A stretch of 64,000 nucleotides of DNA from Mariniflexile sp. AS56 (GTDB lineage: Bacteria > Bacteroidota > Bacteroidia > Flavobacteriales > Flavobacteriaceae). The stretch spans positions 248,001-312,000 of the forward strand of contig NZ_JAUPED010000002.1 of NCBI RefSeq assembly GCF_030552475.1, read 5' to 3'. Below, piece after piece: positions 36,324 to 44,082 of the stretch. The notes under the pieces are model-generated. The model worked only from the letters and a program-made list of their open reading frames with translations, did no database searches and was not told the DNA's origin. The translations under genes were made by a program, and so were the position numbers. How positions within the stretch are numbered: the first letter of the stretch is position 1; each line of letters begins with the position of its first letter.

Positions 36324-36647
36324 CTATTTAAACATATCCATACCGGGAATATTCGGCATACCTTCTTTAGCTACAGCAGCTAGTTCTGTTTCGTTTACAC
36401 TAGTTGCTTTAGCAATGGCTTTATTCAACGTAAGAATTAAATAATCTTCTAGTTGTTCTTTATCTTGTAGTAAAGAGTCATCGATAGCAATCGATTTTAT
36501 CGTTCTATTGGCTGTTAAAGTGATTTTCAGCTTACTATCATTGCTTTTTTCATCAATTAAAACCGTATCCAAGCGTTTTTTAGTCTCTTCTACTTTTTTC
36601 TGGGTTTCTTTAAGTTTCCCCATCATGCCCATCATATCTCCAAACAT
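36324..36647 (-). CDS. YbaB/EbfC-family nucleoid-associated protein
   Basis: A 107-residue DNA-binding protein. The ATG at 36647 gives [20 protein letters not shown], the usual N-terminus; a longer in-frame start at 36674 lies in the promoter and is rejected. The central [20 protein letters not shown] strand region and the amphipathic C-terminal helix match the family, which forms tweezer-like dimers on DNA. Members normally sit beside dnaX and recR; neither is here. Divergent from oligopeptidase B. Confidence 0.9.
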   Translation of the reverse strand: MFGDMMGMMGKLKETQKKVEETKKRLDTVLIDEKSNDSKLKITLTANRTIKSIAIDDSLLQDKEQLEDYLILTLNKAIAKATSVNETELAAVAKEGMPNIPGMDMFK

Positions 36648-36669
36648 AATTATATAATTTATTATTCGG

Positions 36670-36696
36670 TACAAAGCTATTTAATTTTTATATTTT
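36670..36696. promoter_or_regulatory. divergent -7 elements for YbaB and oligopeptidase B
   Basis: On the minus strand TAGCTTTG (36670-36677) precedes the YbaB gene; on the plus strand TATTTTTG (36689-36696) precedes the peptidase gene. Both match TAnnTTTG and lie about 25 bases from their start codons. The -33 elements are not clear, and the two promoters would overlap, so their use may be mutually exclusive. Confidence 0.45.
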
Positions 36697-36720
36697 TGCC
36701 ACCTTAATTTAAGAATAAAT

Positions 36721-38787
36721 ATGTTATTGAAACCCACCCTTAAAGCACCTCAGGTTGCTAAAAAACCAAAAAAACTAACTAAGCATAAAGATGTAAGGGT
36801 TGATAATTATTATTGGTTAAACGATAGGGAGAATCCAGAAGTAATTGATTATTTGAATGCTGAAAATGCCTACACCAAGGAAGTTATGCAGCATACGGAA
36901 GGATTTCAAAAAGATTTATTTGAAGAAATGAAGGGGAGAATTAAGGAAGATGATTCATCTGTCCCTTATAAATTAAACGGTTACTGGTATATTACTCGTT
37001 ACGAAAAAGGGCAAGATTACCCTGTTTACCTTCGGAAAAAAGAGACTTTAGAAGCGCCAGAAGAAATTCTGTTCGATTGTAACATTATGGCTAAAGACCA
37101 TGCTTATTTCAATTTAGGTAGCATGTCCATTAGTCCAGATAATACATTGGTGAGTTTTTCAACCGATACCGTTGGCAGAAGGCAGTATACCATTCAAATT
37201 AAAAATTTAGTTACAGGAGAAATCTTTTCAGATAAAATTTTAAATACAACAAGCAGTTCTACTTGGGCTAATGATAATAAAACTTTGTTTTATTGCATAA
37301 AGGAAGAAGTAACCTTGCGTTCACATAAAATTTTCAAACATAAATTACACACAGACTGCAAGGAGGATATCGAGGTGTATCATGAATCTGATGAAACCTT
37401 TAATACGTTTGTTTATAAATCAAAATCAAAAAAATATTTGATTATTGGTTCGTCAAGTACCGTGTCTTCAGAATATCGTTATGTTAATGCTGATACCCCA
37501 GATGGGGAATTTGTATTGTTTGAAAAGCGTAAACGCGATTTTGAATATAGCATTGCGCATTATAATGATAGTTTTTATATCATTTCAAATTGCGATGGTG
37601 CAACGAATTTCAAACTTCTAAAAACAAGTGAACTTAAAACTGAAAAACGTTATTGGAAAGAGGTAATTCCTCATAGAGAAGAGGTTTTATTAGAAGATAT
37701 AGAAATTTTTAAAGACTATTTAGTAGTTAATGAGCGTGAAAACGGACTTAATAACTTACGCATCATGAGCTGGGACGGTACTGAAGATTATTTTTTACCA
37801 TTTGAAAGTGAAACTTACACAGCTTATATTGGCAGTAACCCCGATTTTGATAGTCATGTATTGCGTTATGCATATAATTCGTTAACCTCTCCAAGTTCGC
37901 TTATTGATTATAATTTCAAAACGAAATTGAGTGAAGTTAAAAAGGAACAAGAGGTATTAGGTGGTAAGTTTAATAAAGAGAACTACGAATCTAAACGTGT
38001 TTGGGCAACCGCACGCGATGGGGTAAAAGTACCTATGTCGTTGGTTTATAAAAAAGGAGTGAAGTTAGATGGTACAAGTCCGTTATTGCAATATGCTTAC
38101 GGTTCCTACGGTTCTACAATCGATCCATCTTTTTCTTCTGTAAGACTAAGTTTGCTAGATCGTGGTTTTATTTATGCTATAGCACATATTCGTGGCGGTG
38201 AATATTTAGGTAGAGATTGGTATGAAAAAGGTAAATTACTTCATAAATTAAATACGTTTCATGATTTTATAGATTGTTCAAAATATTTAATTGAACAAAA
38301 TTATACTTCCACAAAGCATTTGTATGCTTATGGTGGGTCTGCCGGTGGTTTACTAATGGGAGCGATTATTAATATGAACCCAGAATTGTATCATGGGGTG
38401 CTTGCTGCTGTTCCATTTGTAGATGTGGTTACAACCATGTTAGATGATTCAATTCCTTTAACGACAGGGGAGTATGATGAATGGGGGAATCCGAACAAAT
38501 TGGAGTATTATACTTACATGAAGTCTTATTCACCTTATGATAACGTAGAACCTAAAGAATACCCTAACATGTTGGTTACAACTGGATTACATGATTCTCA
38601 AGTGCAATATTGGGAACCTGCAAAATGGGTAGCCAAATTACGAGAGTTAAAAATTGATGAGAATAAATTATTGTTGCATACAGACATGGATTCGGGTCAT
38701 GGCGGGGCTTCAGGGCGTTTTGAAAGTCTAAAAGAAGTGGCCTTAGAGTACGCCTTTTTGTTAGATTTAGAAGGAATCCATGGTTAA
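36721..38787 (+). CDS. oligopeptidase B-like S9 family serine peptidase
   Basis: A 688-residue prolyl-oligopeptidase-family enzyme. An N-terminal seven-bladed propeller (about residues 70-410) caps the alpha/beta-hydrolase domain. The catalytic serine is in AYGGSAGGLLMGA, the aspartate in TGLHDSQVQYWEP and the histidine in DSGHGGASGRFE. RGGEYLGRDWYEKGKLLHK is typical of oligopeptidase B, which cleaves after basic residues in short peptides. No signal peptide, so cytosolic. The start at 36721 follows directly on a consensus -7 box. Confidence 0.9.
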   Translation: MLLKPTLKAPQVAKKPKKLTKHKDVRVDNYYWLNDRENPEVIDYLNAENAYTKEVMQHTEGFQKDLFEEMKGRIKEDDSSVPYKLNGYWYITRYEKGQDYPVYLRKKETLEAPEEILFDCNIMAKDHAYFNLGSMSISPDNTLVSFSTDTVGRRQYTIQIKNLVTGEIFSDKILNTTSSSTWANDNKTLFYCIKEEVTLRSHKIFKHKLHTDCKEDIEVYHESDETFNTFVYKSKSKKYLIIGSSSTVSSEYRYVNADTPDGEFVLFEKRKRDFEYSIAHYNDSFYIISNCDGATNFKLLKTSELKTEKRYWKEVIPHREEVLLEDIEIFKDYLVVNERENGLNNLRIMSWDGTEDYFLPFESETYTAYIGSNPDFDSHVLRYAYNSLTSPSSLIDYNFKTKLSEVKKEQEVLGGKFNKENYESKRVWATARDGVKVPMSLVYKKGVKLDGTSPLLQYAYGSYGSTIDPSFSSVRLSLLDRGFIYAIAHIRGGEYLGRDWYEKGKLLHKLNTFHDFIDCSKYLIEQNYTSTKHLYAYGGSAGGLLMGAIINMNPELYHGVLAAVPFVDVVTTMLDDSIPLTTGEYDEWGNPNKLEYYTYMKSYSPYDNVEPKEYPNMLVTTGLHDSQVQYWEPAKWVAKLRELKIDENKLLLHTDMDSGHGGASGRFESLKEVALEYAFLLDLEGIHG

Positions 38788-38872
38788 TAAAAAAAAAAGT
38801 TTTATTTTTGTCAGGTTTTAAGCTACAAAATATTATTTTAATAAATAGTTAAGTAGCTTGTAAAAAGCATTT

Positions 38873-39913
38873 ATGAAACACAGAAATCAAGTTTTTGATA
38901 ATGTATTAGACTTAGTAGGCAATACACCGCTTATTAAACTTAATAAAGTAGCTTCAAAATTCAAAGGGAAGTTTTACGCAAAAGTAGAATCTTTCAATCC
39001 AGGACAATCTTCAAAAGATAGGATAGCAACATATATAATCGAGGAGGCAGAACGAAAGGGTATTTTAACCCCTGGTTCCACCATCATCGAAACAACTTCT
39101 GGTAACACAGGGTTTAGTATTGCTATGGTAAGTATCATTAAAGGATATGATTGTGTTCTGGCTGTTAGTTCAAAGTCTTCTGCCGATAAAATAGACATGC
39201 TTAAAACCATGGGCGCTAAAGTATATGTGTGTCCAGCACATGTTAGAGCAGACGATCCAAGATCTTATTATCAAGTTGCAAAAAGATTACACGAAGAAAT
39301 GAAAGGTTCAGTGTATATCAATCAGTATTTTAACGAATTAAATATTGATGCACATTATAAATCTACAGGACCAGAAATTTGGAAGCAAACAGAAGGTAAA
39401 ATAACACACCTTATAGCGTGTAGTGGTACCGGAGGAACTATTTCTGGAACGGCAAAGTATTTAAAAGAGCAAAATCCAGATATTAAAGTTATTGGAGTTG
39501 ATGCTTTTGGGTCGGTTATTAAAAAATACCATGAGACCAGAGAGTTCGATGAAAAAGAAATTTACCCTTATAGAATTGAAGGTTTAGGTAAAAATTTAAT
39601 ACCTACAGCTACAAATTTTGATGTTATTGATGAATTTGTAAAAGTAACCGATGAGGAAAGTGCGCATACAGCTAGAGAATTAGCGAGAACTGAAGGACTT
39701 TTTGTAGGTTACACATCAGGAGCGGCAACACAAGCACTTAAACAACTTGGGGAACAAGGTGTTTTTAATGAAGATGATTATGTTGTAGTTATTTTCCCAG
39801 ATCATGGTTCGCGTTACATGAGTAAAGTTTATAGTGATAAATGGATGCAAGAGCAAGGTTTCTTTGACAGTGTCAATGCGGAAGCAATGCAGAGTATCGA
39901 GTACATAAAATAA
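38873..39913 (+). CDS. PLP-dependent cysteine/cysteate synthase-like enzyme
   Basis: A 346-residue fold-type II PLP enzyme. The Schiff-base lysine is Lys48 in [12 protein letters not shown], the substrate loop is TTSGNTGFS, and [15 protein letters not shown] binds the cofactor phosphate. Its C-terminal half ([20 protein letters not shown]) is longer than in CysK and resembles cystathionine beta-synthase cores. Enzymes of this branch make cysteine, cystathionine or, in sulfonolipid producers, cysteate. The next gene is an alpha-oxoamine synthase, so cysteate synthase is a serious possibility, although a terminator separates them. Plain cysteine synthase remains equally compatible with the sequence. 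Confidence 0.85.
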   Translation: MKHRNQVFDNVLDLVGNTPLIKLNKVASKFKGKFYAKVESFNPGQSSKDRIATYIIEEAERKGILTPGSTIIETTSGNTGFSIAMVSIIKGYDCVLAVSSKSSADKIDMLKTMGAKVYVCPAHVRADDPRSYYQVAKRLHEEMKGSVYINQYFNELNIDAHYKSTGPEIWKQTEGKITHLIACSGTGGTISGTAKYLKEQNPDIKVIGVDAFGSVIKKYHETREFDEKEIYPYRIEGLGKNLIPTATNFDVIDEFVKVTDEESAHTARELARTEGLFVGYTSGAATQALKQLGEQGVFNEDDYVVVIFPDHGSRYMSKVYSDKWMQEQGFFDSVNAEAMQSIEYIK

Positions 39914-39931
39914 CATATATTAGTACATAAT

Positions 39932-39977
39932 AAAGAGATGGCATTTGTTTTAATAACAAAAAGTTATCTCTTTTTTT
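39932..39977 (+). terminator. rho-independent terminator
   Basis: AAAGAGAT (39932-39939) pairs with ATCTCTTT (39965-39972), with an inner TTGTT/AACAA stem, followed by a T run. It lies 18 bases after the PLP synthase stop codon. Confidence 0.8.
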
Positions 39978-40169
39978 ATTTTATAAATAATTGGAGGCTA
40001 AAAATTATGTACAAAGAATTTAAATATTTAATTTTGCACGAACTAACTAAAAACTAAAAAGTTTTTTAGCGAAGATTATAATCACTGTTATGTGTTTTTA
40101 ATTTAAGTAGTAAACCACTTCAAGTTAATAGTTAAGTCTTAATTTTAATTGCAATAAGATTTATAATAA

Positions 40170-41429
40170 ATGAAAGATTTATTCGAAAAAATTTATAAAG
40201 ACAAAGGACCATTAGGAAAATGGGCGTCTCAAGCTGAAGGATATTTTGTGTTTCCAAAATTAGAAGGACATATATCAAACAGAATGAAGTTTCAAGGGAA
40301 AGACGTAATCACTTGGAGTATAAATGATTATTTAGGCTTAGCGAATCACCCTGAGGTGCGTAAGGTAGATGGAGAAGCTGGTTTGGCTTATGGTTCTGCG
40401 TATCCAATGGGAGCTCGTATGATGTCTGGTCACACAGAACTTCATGAAACGCTTCAGAACGAACTAGCTGAATTTGTTAGTAAGGAAGCTGCTTATTTAT
40501 TAAATTTCGGATATCAAGGAATGGTATCTACTATTGATGCTTTAGTGTCTAAAGATGATATTATTGTATATGATGTAGATGCACATGCATGTATTATTGA
40601 TGGTGTACGTTTACATATGGGTAAGCGTTTTACTTATAAGCATAATGATATTGAAAGTTTAGAAAAGAACCTAGATAGAGCTACTAAAATGGCTGAACAA
40701 ACTGGCGGAGGGATTTTAGTGATTTCTGAAGGTGTTTTCGGTATGCGAGGCGAGCAAGGTAGACTTAAAGAAATTGCAGCGCTTAAAAGGAAATATACGT
40801 TTAGATTTTTGGTAGATGATGCACATGGTTTCGGTACTTTAGGTGCTACAGGTGCTGGAGCAGGTGAAGAGCAAGGTGTTCAAGATGATATTGATGTGTA
40901 TTTTGCTACGTTTGCAAAATCTATGGCAGGAACTGGAGCTTTTATAGCTGGTGATAAAGAAATCATGGATTATTTAAAATATAATCTACGTTCTCAAATG
41001 TTTGCTAAATCGTTGCAAATGCAATTAGTTGTTGGAGCAAGAAAGCGTTTAGAAATGCTTAAAACTATGCCAGAACTAAAAAATAAGCTTTGGGAGAATA
41101 CCAATGCATTACAGTCTGGACTTAAAGAAAGAGGTTTTGATATTGGAACAACACAAAGTTGTGTAACGCCTGTATACCTTAAAGGAAGTATTCCTGAGGC
41201 AATGGCCTTGGTTAAAGATTTACGTGAAAACTTCGGAATATTCTGTTCTATAGTAGTTTACCCCGTGATACCTAAAGGATTAATTTTACTAAGATTAATT
41301 CCTACGGCAACACATACCTTAGAAGATATCCAAGTTACTTTAGAGGCTTTTGATTCTATTAGAACGCGTTTAGAGAACGGAACTTACAAACGTTTATCGG
41401 CTGCTGTAATGGCTGCCATGGGCGAGTAA
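40170..41429 (+). CDS. alpha-oxoamine synthase, serine palmitoyltransferase or cysteate acyltransferase type
   Basis: A 419-residue fold-type I PLP enzyme that condenses an amino acid with an acyl thioester and releases CO2. The Schiff-base lysine is Lys250 in YFATFAKSMAGTGAF, the ring-stacking histidine is His139 in YDVDAHACIID, and DDAHGFGTLG holds the cofactor aspartate. The sequence is of the Bacteroidota sphingolipid type (N-terminal KGPLGKWASQAEGYFVFPKL) rather than Kbl or BioF. In sulfonolipid producers the same family uses cysteate to make capnine. Substrate cannot be decided by eye. Single gene with a terminator on both sides. Confidence 0.88.
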   Translation: MKDLFEKIYKDKGPLGKWASQAEGYFVFPKLEGHISNRMKFQGKDVITWSINDYLGLANHPEVRKVDGEAGLAYGSAYPMGARMMSGHTELHETLQNELAEFVSKEAAYLLNFGYQGMVSTIDALVSKDDIIVYDVDAHACIIDGVRLHMGKRFTYKHNDIESLEKNLDRATKMAEQTGGGILVISEGVFGMRGEQGRLKEIAALKRKYTFRFLVDDAHGFGTLGATGAGAGEEQGVQDDIDVYFATFAKSMAGTGAFIAGDKEIMDYLKYNLRSQMFAKSLQMQLVVGARKRLEMLKTMPELKNKLWENTNALQSGLKERGFDIGTTQSCVTPVYLKGSIPEAMALVKDLRENFGIFCSIVVYPVIPKGLILLRLIPTATHTLEDIQVTLEAFDSIRTRLENGTYKRLSAAVMAAMGE

Positions 41430-41451
41430 TAAATTATAAAATACAGTAAAT

Positions 41452-41482
41452 AAAAAAGAGCTTCCATTGGAAGCTCTTTTTT
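41452..41482. terminator. bidirectional rho-independent terminator
   Basis: AAAAAAGAGCTTCC, loop ATT, GGAAGCTCTTTTTT: a perfect 14-base stem between the convergent alpha-oxoamine synthase and GNAT genes. Confidence 0.93.
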
Positions 41483-41483
41483 A

Positions 41484-42605
41484 TTATATAATGTTTTTTC
41501 GTAATGTTTTTCGGCGTTTATAAACTACAGGGTCAAAATGTTTCCATATTTGATGGATCGCATGGTTGTCTTCTAGTTCGGGTGTTCTTATACAGGTTTC
41601 AATGCCTTTTTCTGTAAAAGTATTGTAGTATTCGTTAAAAATAACGGCATGTACACCTTTGTTTTGGTAATCGGGGTGGATACCTATTAAATAGAAAATA
41701 ACATCTTTACTGTGTTTCTTAGCTTGTAAGATGTGTCGGAAACCAAAAGGGAAAAGTTTACCATTCATTTTCTGTAAAGCTTTTGAAAATGCGGGCATTA
41801 CAATTGCGAATCCAACCAGTTCATTGTTCTTATCTACAACAAATTTGATGTATTCTGGATTAATAAAACTGATAAACTTCTTTTTAAAGTATTCTTTTTG
41901 AATGTCTGTAATGGCTACAAATGAAGATAAGTTTGCATAACTTTCATTAAATAAATCAAACATCTTGTCAACGTAAGGCATCACCTCTTCTGTTTTGGTG
42001 AATTTCAATGCTCTAAGTTGATAACGTCTTTTAATGAGTTCTTGAGCTTTGAAAAAGAATTCAGGTTTTACATTCTCAAAAGGGAATTTGCTTTCAGAAT
42101 ATGATTTTTCAACAACATAACCAGCATGTTCATAATGTTTAATATAATAAGGGTGGTTATACCAGGTAATCATCGTGGAAATAGATTCAAACCCTTCAGT
42201 CATAACACCTACCTTATCTAGGTTTGAAAAACCAACAGGACCTTCGGTATATTCTAAACCATGCGATTTACCAATGCTTTCCACTTGTTTAAATAGCGCT
42301 TCCGAAACGTCTAAGTCATCAATAAAATCAAACCAACCAAATCGCATTTTCTTTAATGTTTGGTTTTTTACTTCTAACCAATTAATAATAGCGGCAACGC
42401 GTCCCACAATTTCATTGTCCTTATAGGCTAGAAATAAACGCGCATCTGCATCATTAAACACGGGGTTTTCTTTTTTATTGAAGGTTTTTATTTCTTCACT
42501 AATAATAGGTGGGACCCAATATTTTGAGTCTTTATAGAGTTTAAATGGGAATTTTACAAAAGCCTTTAAATCGCTTTTTGTAGTTACTTCTTTTATTGAA
42601 ATCAT
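41484..42605 (-). CDS. large GNAT-fold acyltransferase, YghO-like
   Basis: A 373-residue protein. The N-terminal SDLKAFVKFPFKLYKDSKYW, then VPPIISEEIKTF and KKMRFGWFDFIDD, resembles the E. coli YghO group; the C-terminal half has GNAT features (YLIGIHPDYQNKGVHAVIFN). It is much longer than small-molecule GNATs and probably has two GNAT-like lobes. It converges on the alpha-oxoamine synthase gene. Because bacterial ceramide synthase has been described as a GNAT-superfamily protein, an N-acyltransferase role in sphingoid or capnoid lipid synthesis is a reasonable guess from context, not a demonstrated function. Confidence 0.8.
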   Translation of the reverse strand: MISIKEVTTKSDLKAFVKFPFKLYKDSKYWVPPIISEEIKTFNKKENPVFNDADARLFLAYKDNEIVGRVAAIINWLEVKNQTLKKMRFGWFDFIDDLDVSEALFKQVESIGKSHGLEYTEGPVGFSNLDKVGVMTEGFESISTMITWYNHPYYIKHYEHAGYVVEKSYSESKFPFENVKPEFFFKAQELIKRRYQLRALKFTKTEEVMPYVDKMFDLFNESYANLSSFVAITDIQKEYFKKKFISFINPEYIKFVVDKNNELVGFAIVMPAFSKALQKMNGKLFPFGFRHILQAKKHSKDVIFYLIGIHPDYQNKGVHAVIFNEYYNTFTEKGIETCIRTPELEDNHAIHQIWKHFDPVVYKRRKTLRKNII

Positions 42606-42625
42606 TTATGAATGTCGTAAATCTT

Positions 42626-43621
42626 TTAATTGAAATTTTGATCTTTTCTTTTGTTCTTTTTGTTATACTCTTCTATAACGTCGGTCGTTTTCTTTGATTT
42701 GTTTTTTCCAGAACCTTTTCCTTTTGAAGAATTGCCATTATCTATTTCTTTGTCTTCGTGAAAATCTAAACGGTAAGACATTCCAAAATTAACACCAAAA
42801 ACAGATGGCGTATCTTTTGTGTTAAAAGTAACCGCGGTGTCTAATTGGAAGTTTTTACTCCATAAATAACCGCCGCCAAATCTAAATAAATTATCAGCAT
42901 AAAAATCACTTTGTATGCCTTGGGTTTCTCCAAATATTACCCATTTAGGAGAGAATGAATGTGTTAATGTTAATATATATTGAAAATCAGACTGCTCTGT
43001 ACCAATTCGATCTTTAATTAAATTCAGAACAAAAACAAAGCCGCCAGATAAATTGTGCTGTGTAGCAATCATGATTTTCGGACTAAAACCTTCAACGCCT
43101 GGGGCAGTGTACGGGTTGTTTTCTGTGTCATAGTTAGCTCCTGCATATATTGATACTGCGGGTAATAACGACTTCCATTTAAAGCGATGGTTTGCTTTCC
43201 AACTAAATAAATTAGGTTTCTCGTTTTCTGAATTTTTATAAGGATCGTACACTAAATATTTAGCTCCAACGGTTAAATATTTAAAATTAGCGCGTTTATC
43301 TTCAGCTGAAATATTGGAGGTATAGGTTTTTGTGTCGCTTTGAAATGTTCCTTCAATATTAAGTTCTAACTGCTCCCATAATAAACCATAACGTGCAGCA
43401 AAATCGACACCTAAACCATCTACATCGTAACTTGTGGCAGGTGTTCGTTCTTCTTTAATCATATACGGGCCCACTTCAAGTTGTGCAACATTGGTGCCAA
43501 CAGAAAACGCACTTCTAGAAACACCAGGACGGTTGGAGTTTATAACATCGGTGTATTGCGAAAAGGCTTGCGTGCTTATTAAACTTATTAGGAAAAACAG
43601 GGTAGATTTGAATGGATTCAT
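42626..43621 (-). CDS. outer-membrane beta-barrel, MetA-pathway transporter type
   Basis: A 331-residue exported protein with a signal peptide (FKSTLFFLISLISTQAFSQ) followed by alternating strands typical of the Phenol_MetA_deg outer-membrane family: NRPGVSRSAFSVGTNVAQLE, TVGAKYLVYDPYKN, LPAVSIYAGANYDTEN and LDTAVTFNTKDTPSVFGVNF. After the barrel comes a hydrophilic, lysine-rich tail (about residues 290-331). The transported compound is unknown. Probably co-transcribed with the downstream GNAT gene, 20 bases away. Confidence 0.82.
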   Translation of the reverse strand: MNPFKSTLFFLISLISTQAFSQYTDVINSNRPGVSRSAFSVGTNVAQLEVGPYMIKEERTPATSYDVDGLGVDFAARYGLLWEQLELNIEGTFQSDTKTYTSNISAEDKRANFKYLTVGAKYLVYDPYKNSENEKPNLFSWKANHRFKWKSLLPAVSIYAGANYDTENNPYTAPGVEGFSPKIMIATQHNLSGGFVFVLNLIKDRIGTEQSDFQYILTLTHSFSPKWVIFGETQGIQSDFYADNLFRFGGGYLWSKNFQLDTAVTFNTKDTPSVFGVNFGMSYRLDFHEDKEIDNGNSSKGKGSGKNKSKKTTDVIEEYNKKNKRKDQNFN

Positions 43622-43776
43622 AACGGTGTTTTTAGTTATCGTAAATTATATTATTTACTGATGCTTAAAAAATACTGACTTAAGGCTTTCCAAATATAGA
43701 TATTTTATACTTTTTTTATCATTTTTGAACCTTTTTTAAGCAGATAGAATTGTATTTTTGTTAAAAATTATTTTTT

Positions 43777-44052
43777 ATGTTACAACAAGCATCTGTAACC
43801 GGTTTTATTAGAACGATTTTAATAATTATCCTTATTTATTATGGACTGAAGGTTCTTTCAAGACTGTTTGCGCCTTTATTACTTAAATATATAGCTAAAA
43901 AAGCAGAACAAAAATTTGGCGGGCAATTTCAACAACGTCCGCAGCAACAACCAACAAAGAAGGAAGGCGAGGTTTCTATAGACAAAGTTCCAAACGTAAA
44001 AACTTCAAATAAAGATGTTGGTGAATATGTGGATTACGAAGAAATTGACTAA
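43777..44052 (+). CDS. DUF4834-family membrane protein
   Basis: A 91-residue protein with one N-terminal transmembrane helix (FIRTILIIILIYYGLKVLS), a basic stretch (KYIAKKAEQKF), a glutamine/proline-rich linker and an acidic end (DVGEYVDYEEID). This is the DUF4834 pattern, a Bacteroidota family without a known role. TATTTTTG at 43753-43760 is a likely -7 box 17 bases before the start. It heads the YfhO operon, 30 bases upstream of that gene. Confidence 0.85.
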   Translation: MLQQASVTGFIRTILIIILIYYGLKVLSRLFAPLLLKYIAKKAEQKFGGQFQQRPQQQPTKKEGEVSIDKVPNVKTSNKDVGEYVDYEEID

Positions 44053-44082
44053 TTTCACATCCATTCTTTTTAATATAATTTC

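Noticed and set aside
36648-36674. Longer start of the YbaB gene
   Set aside because: It would place the -7 promoter element inside the coding sequence; the ATG at 36647 gives the normal family N-terminus.
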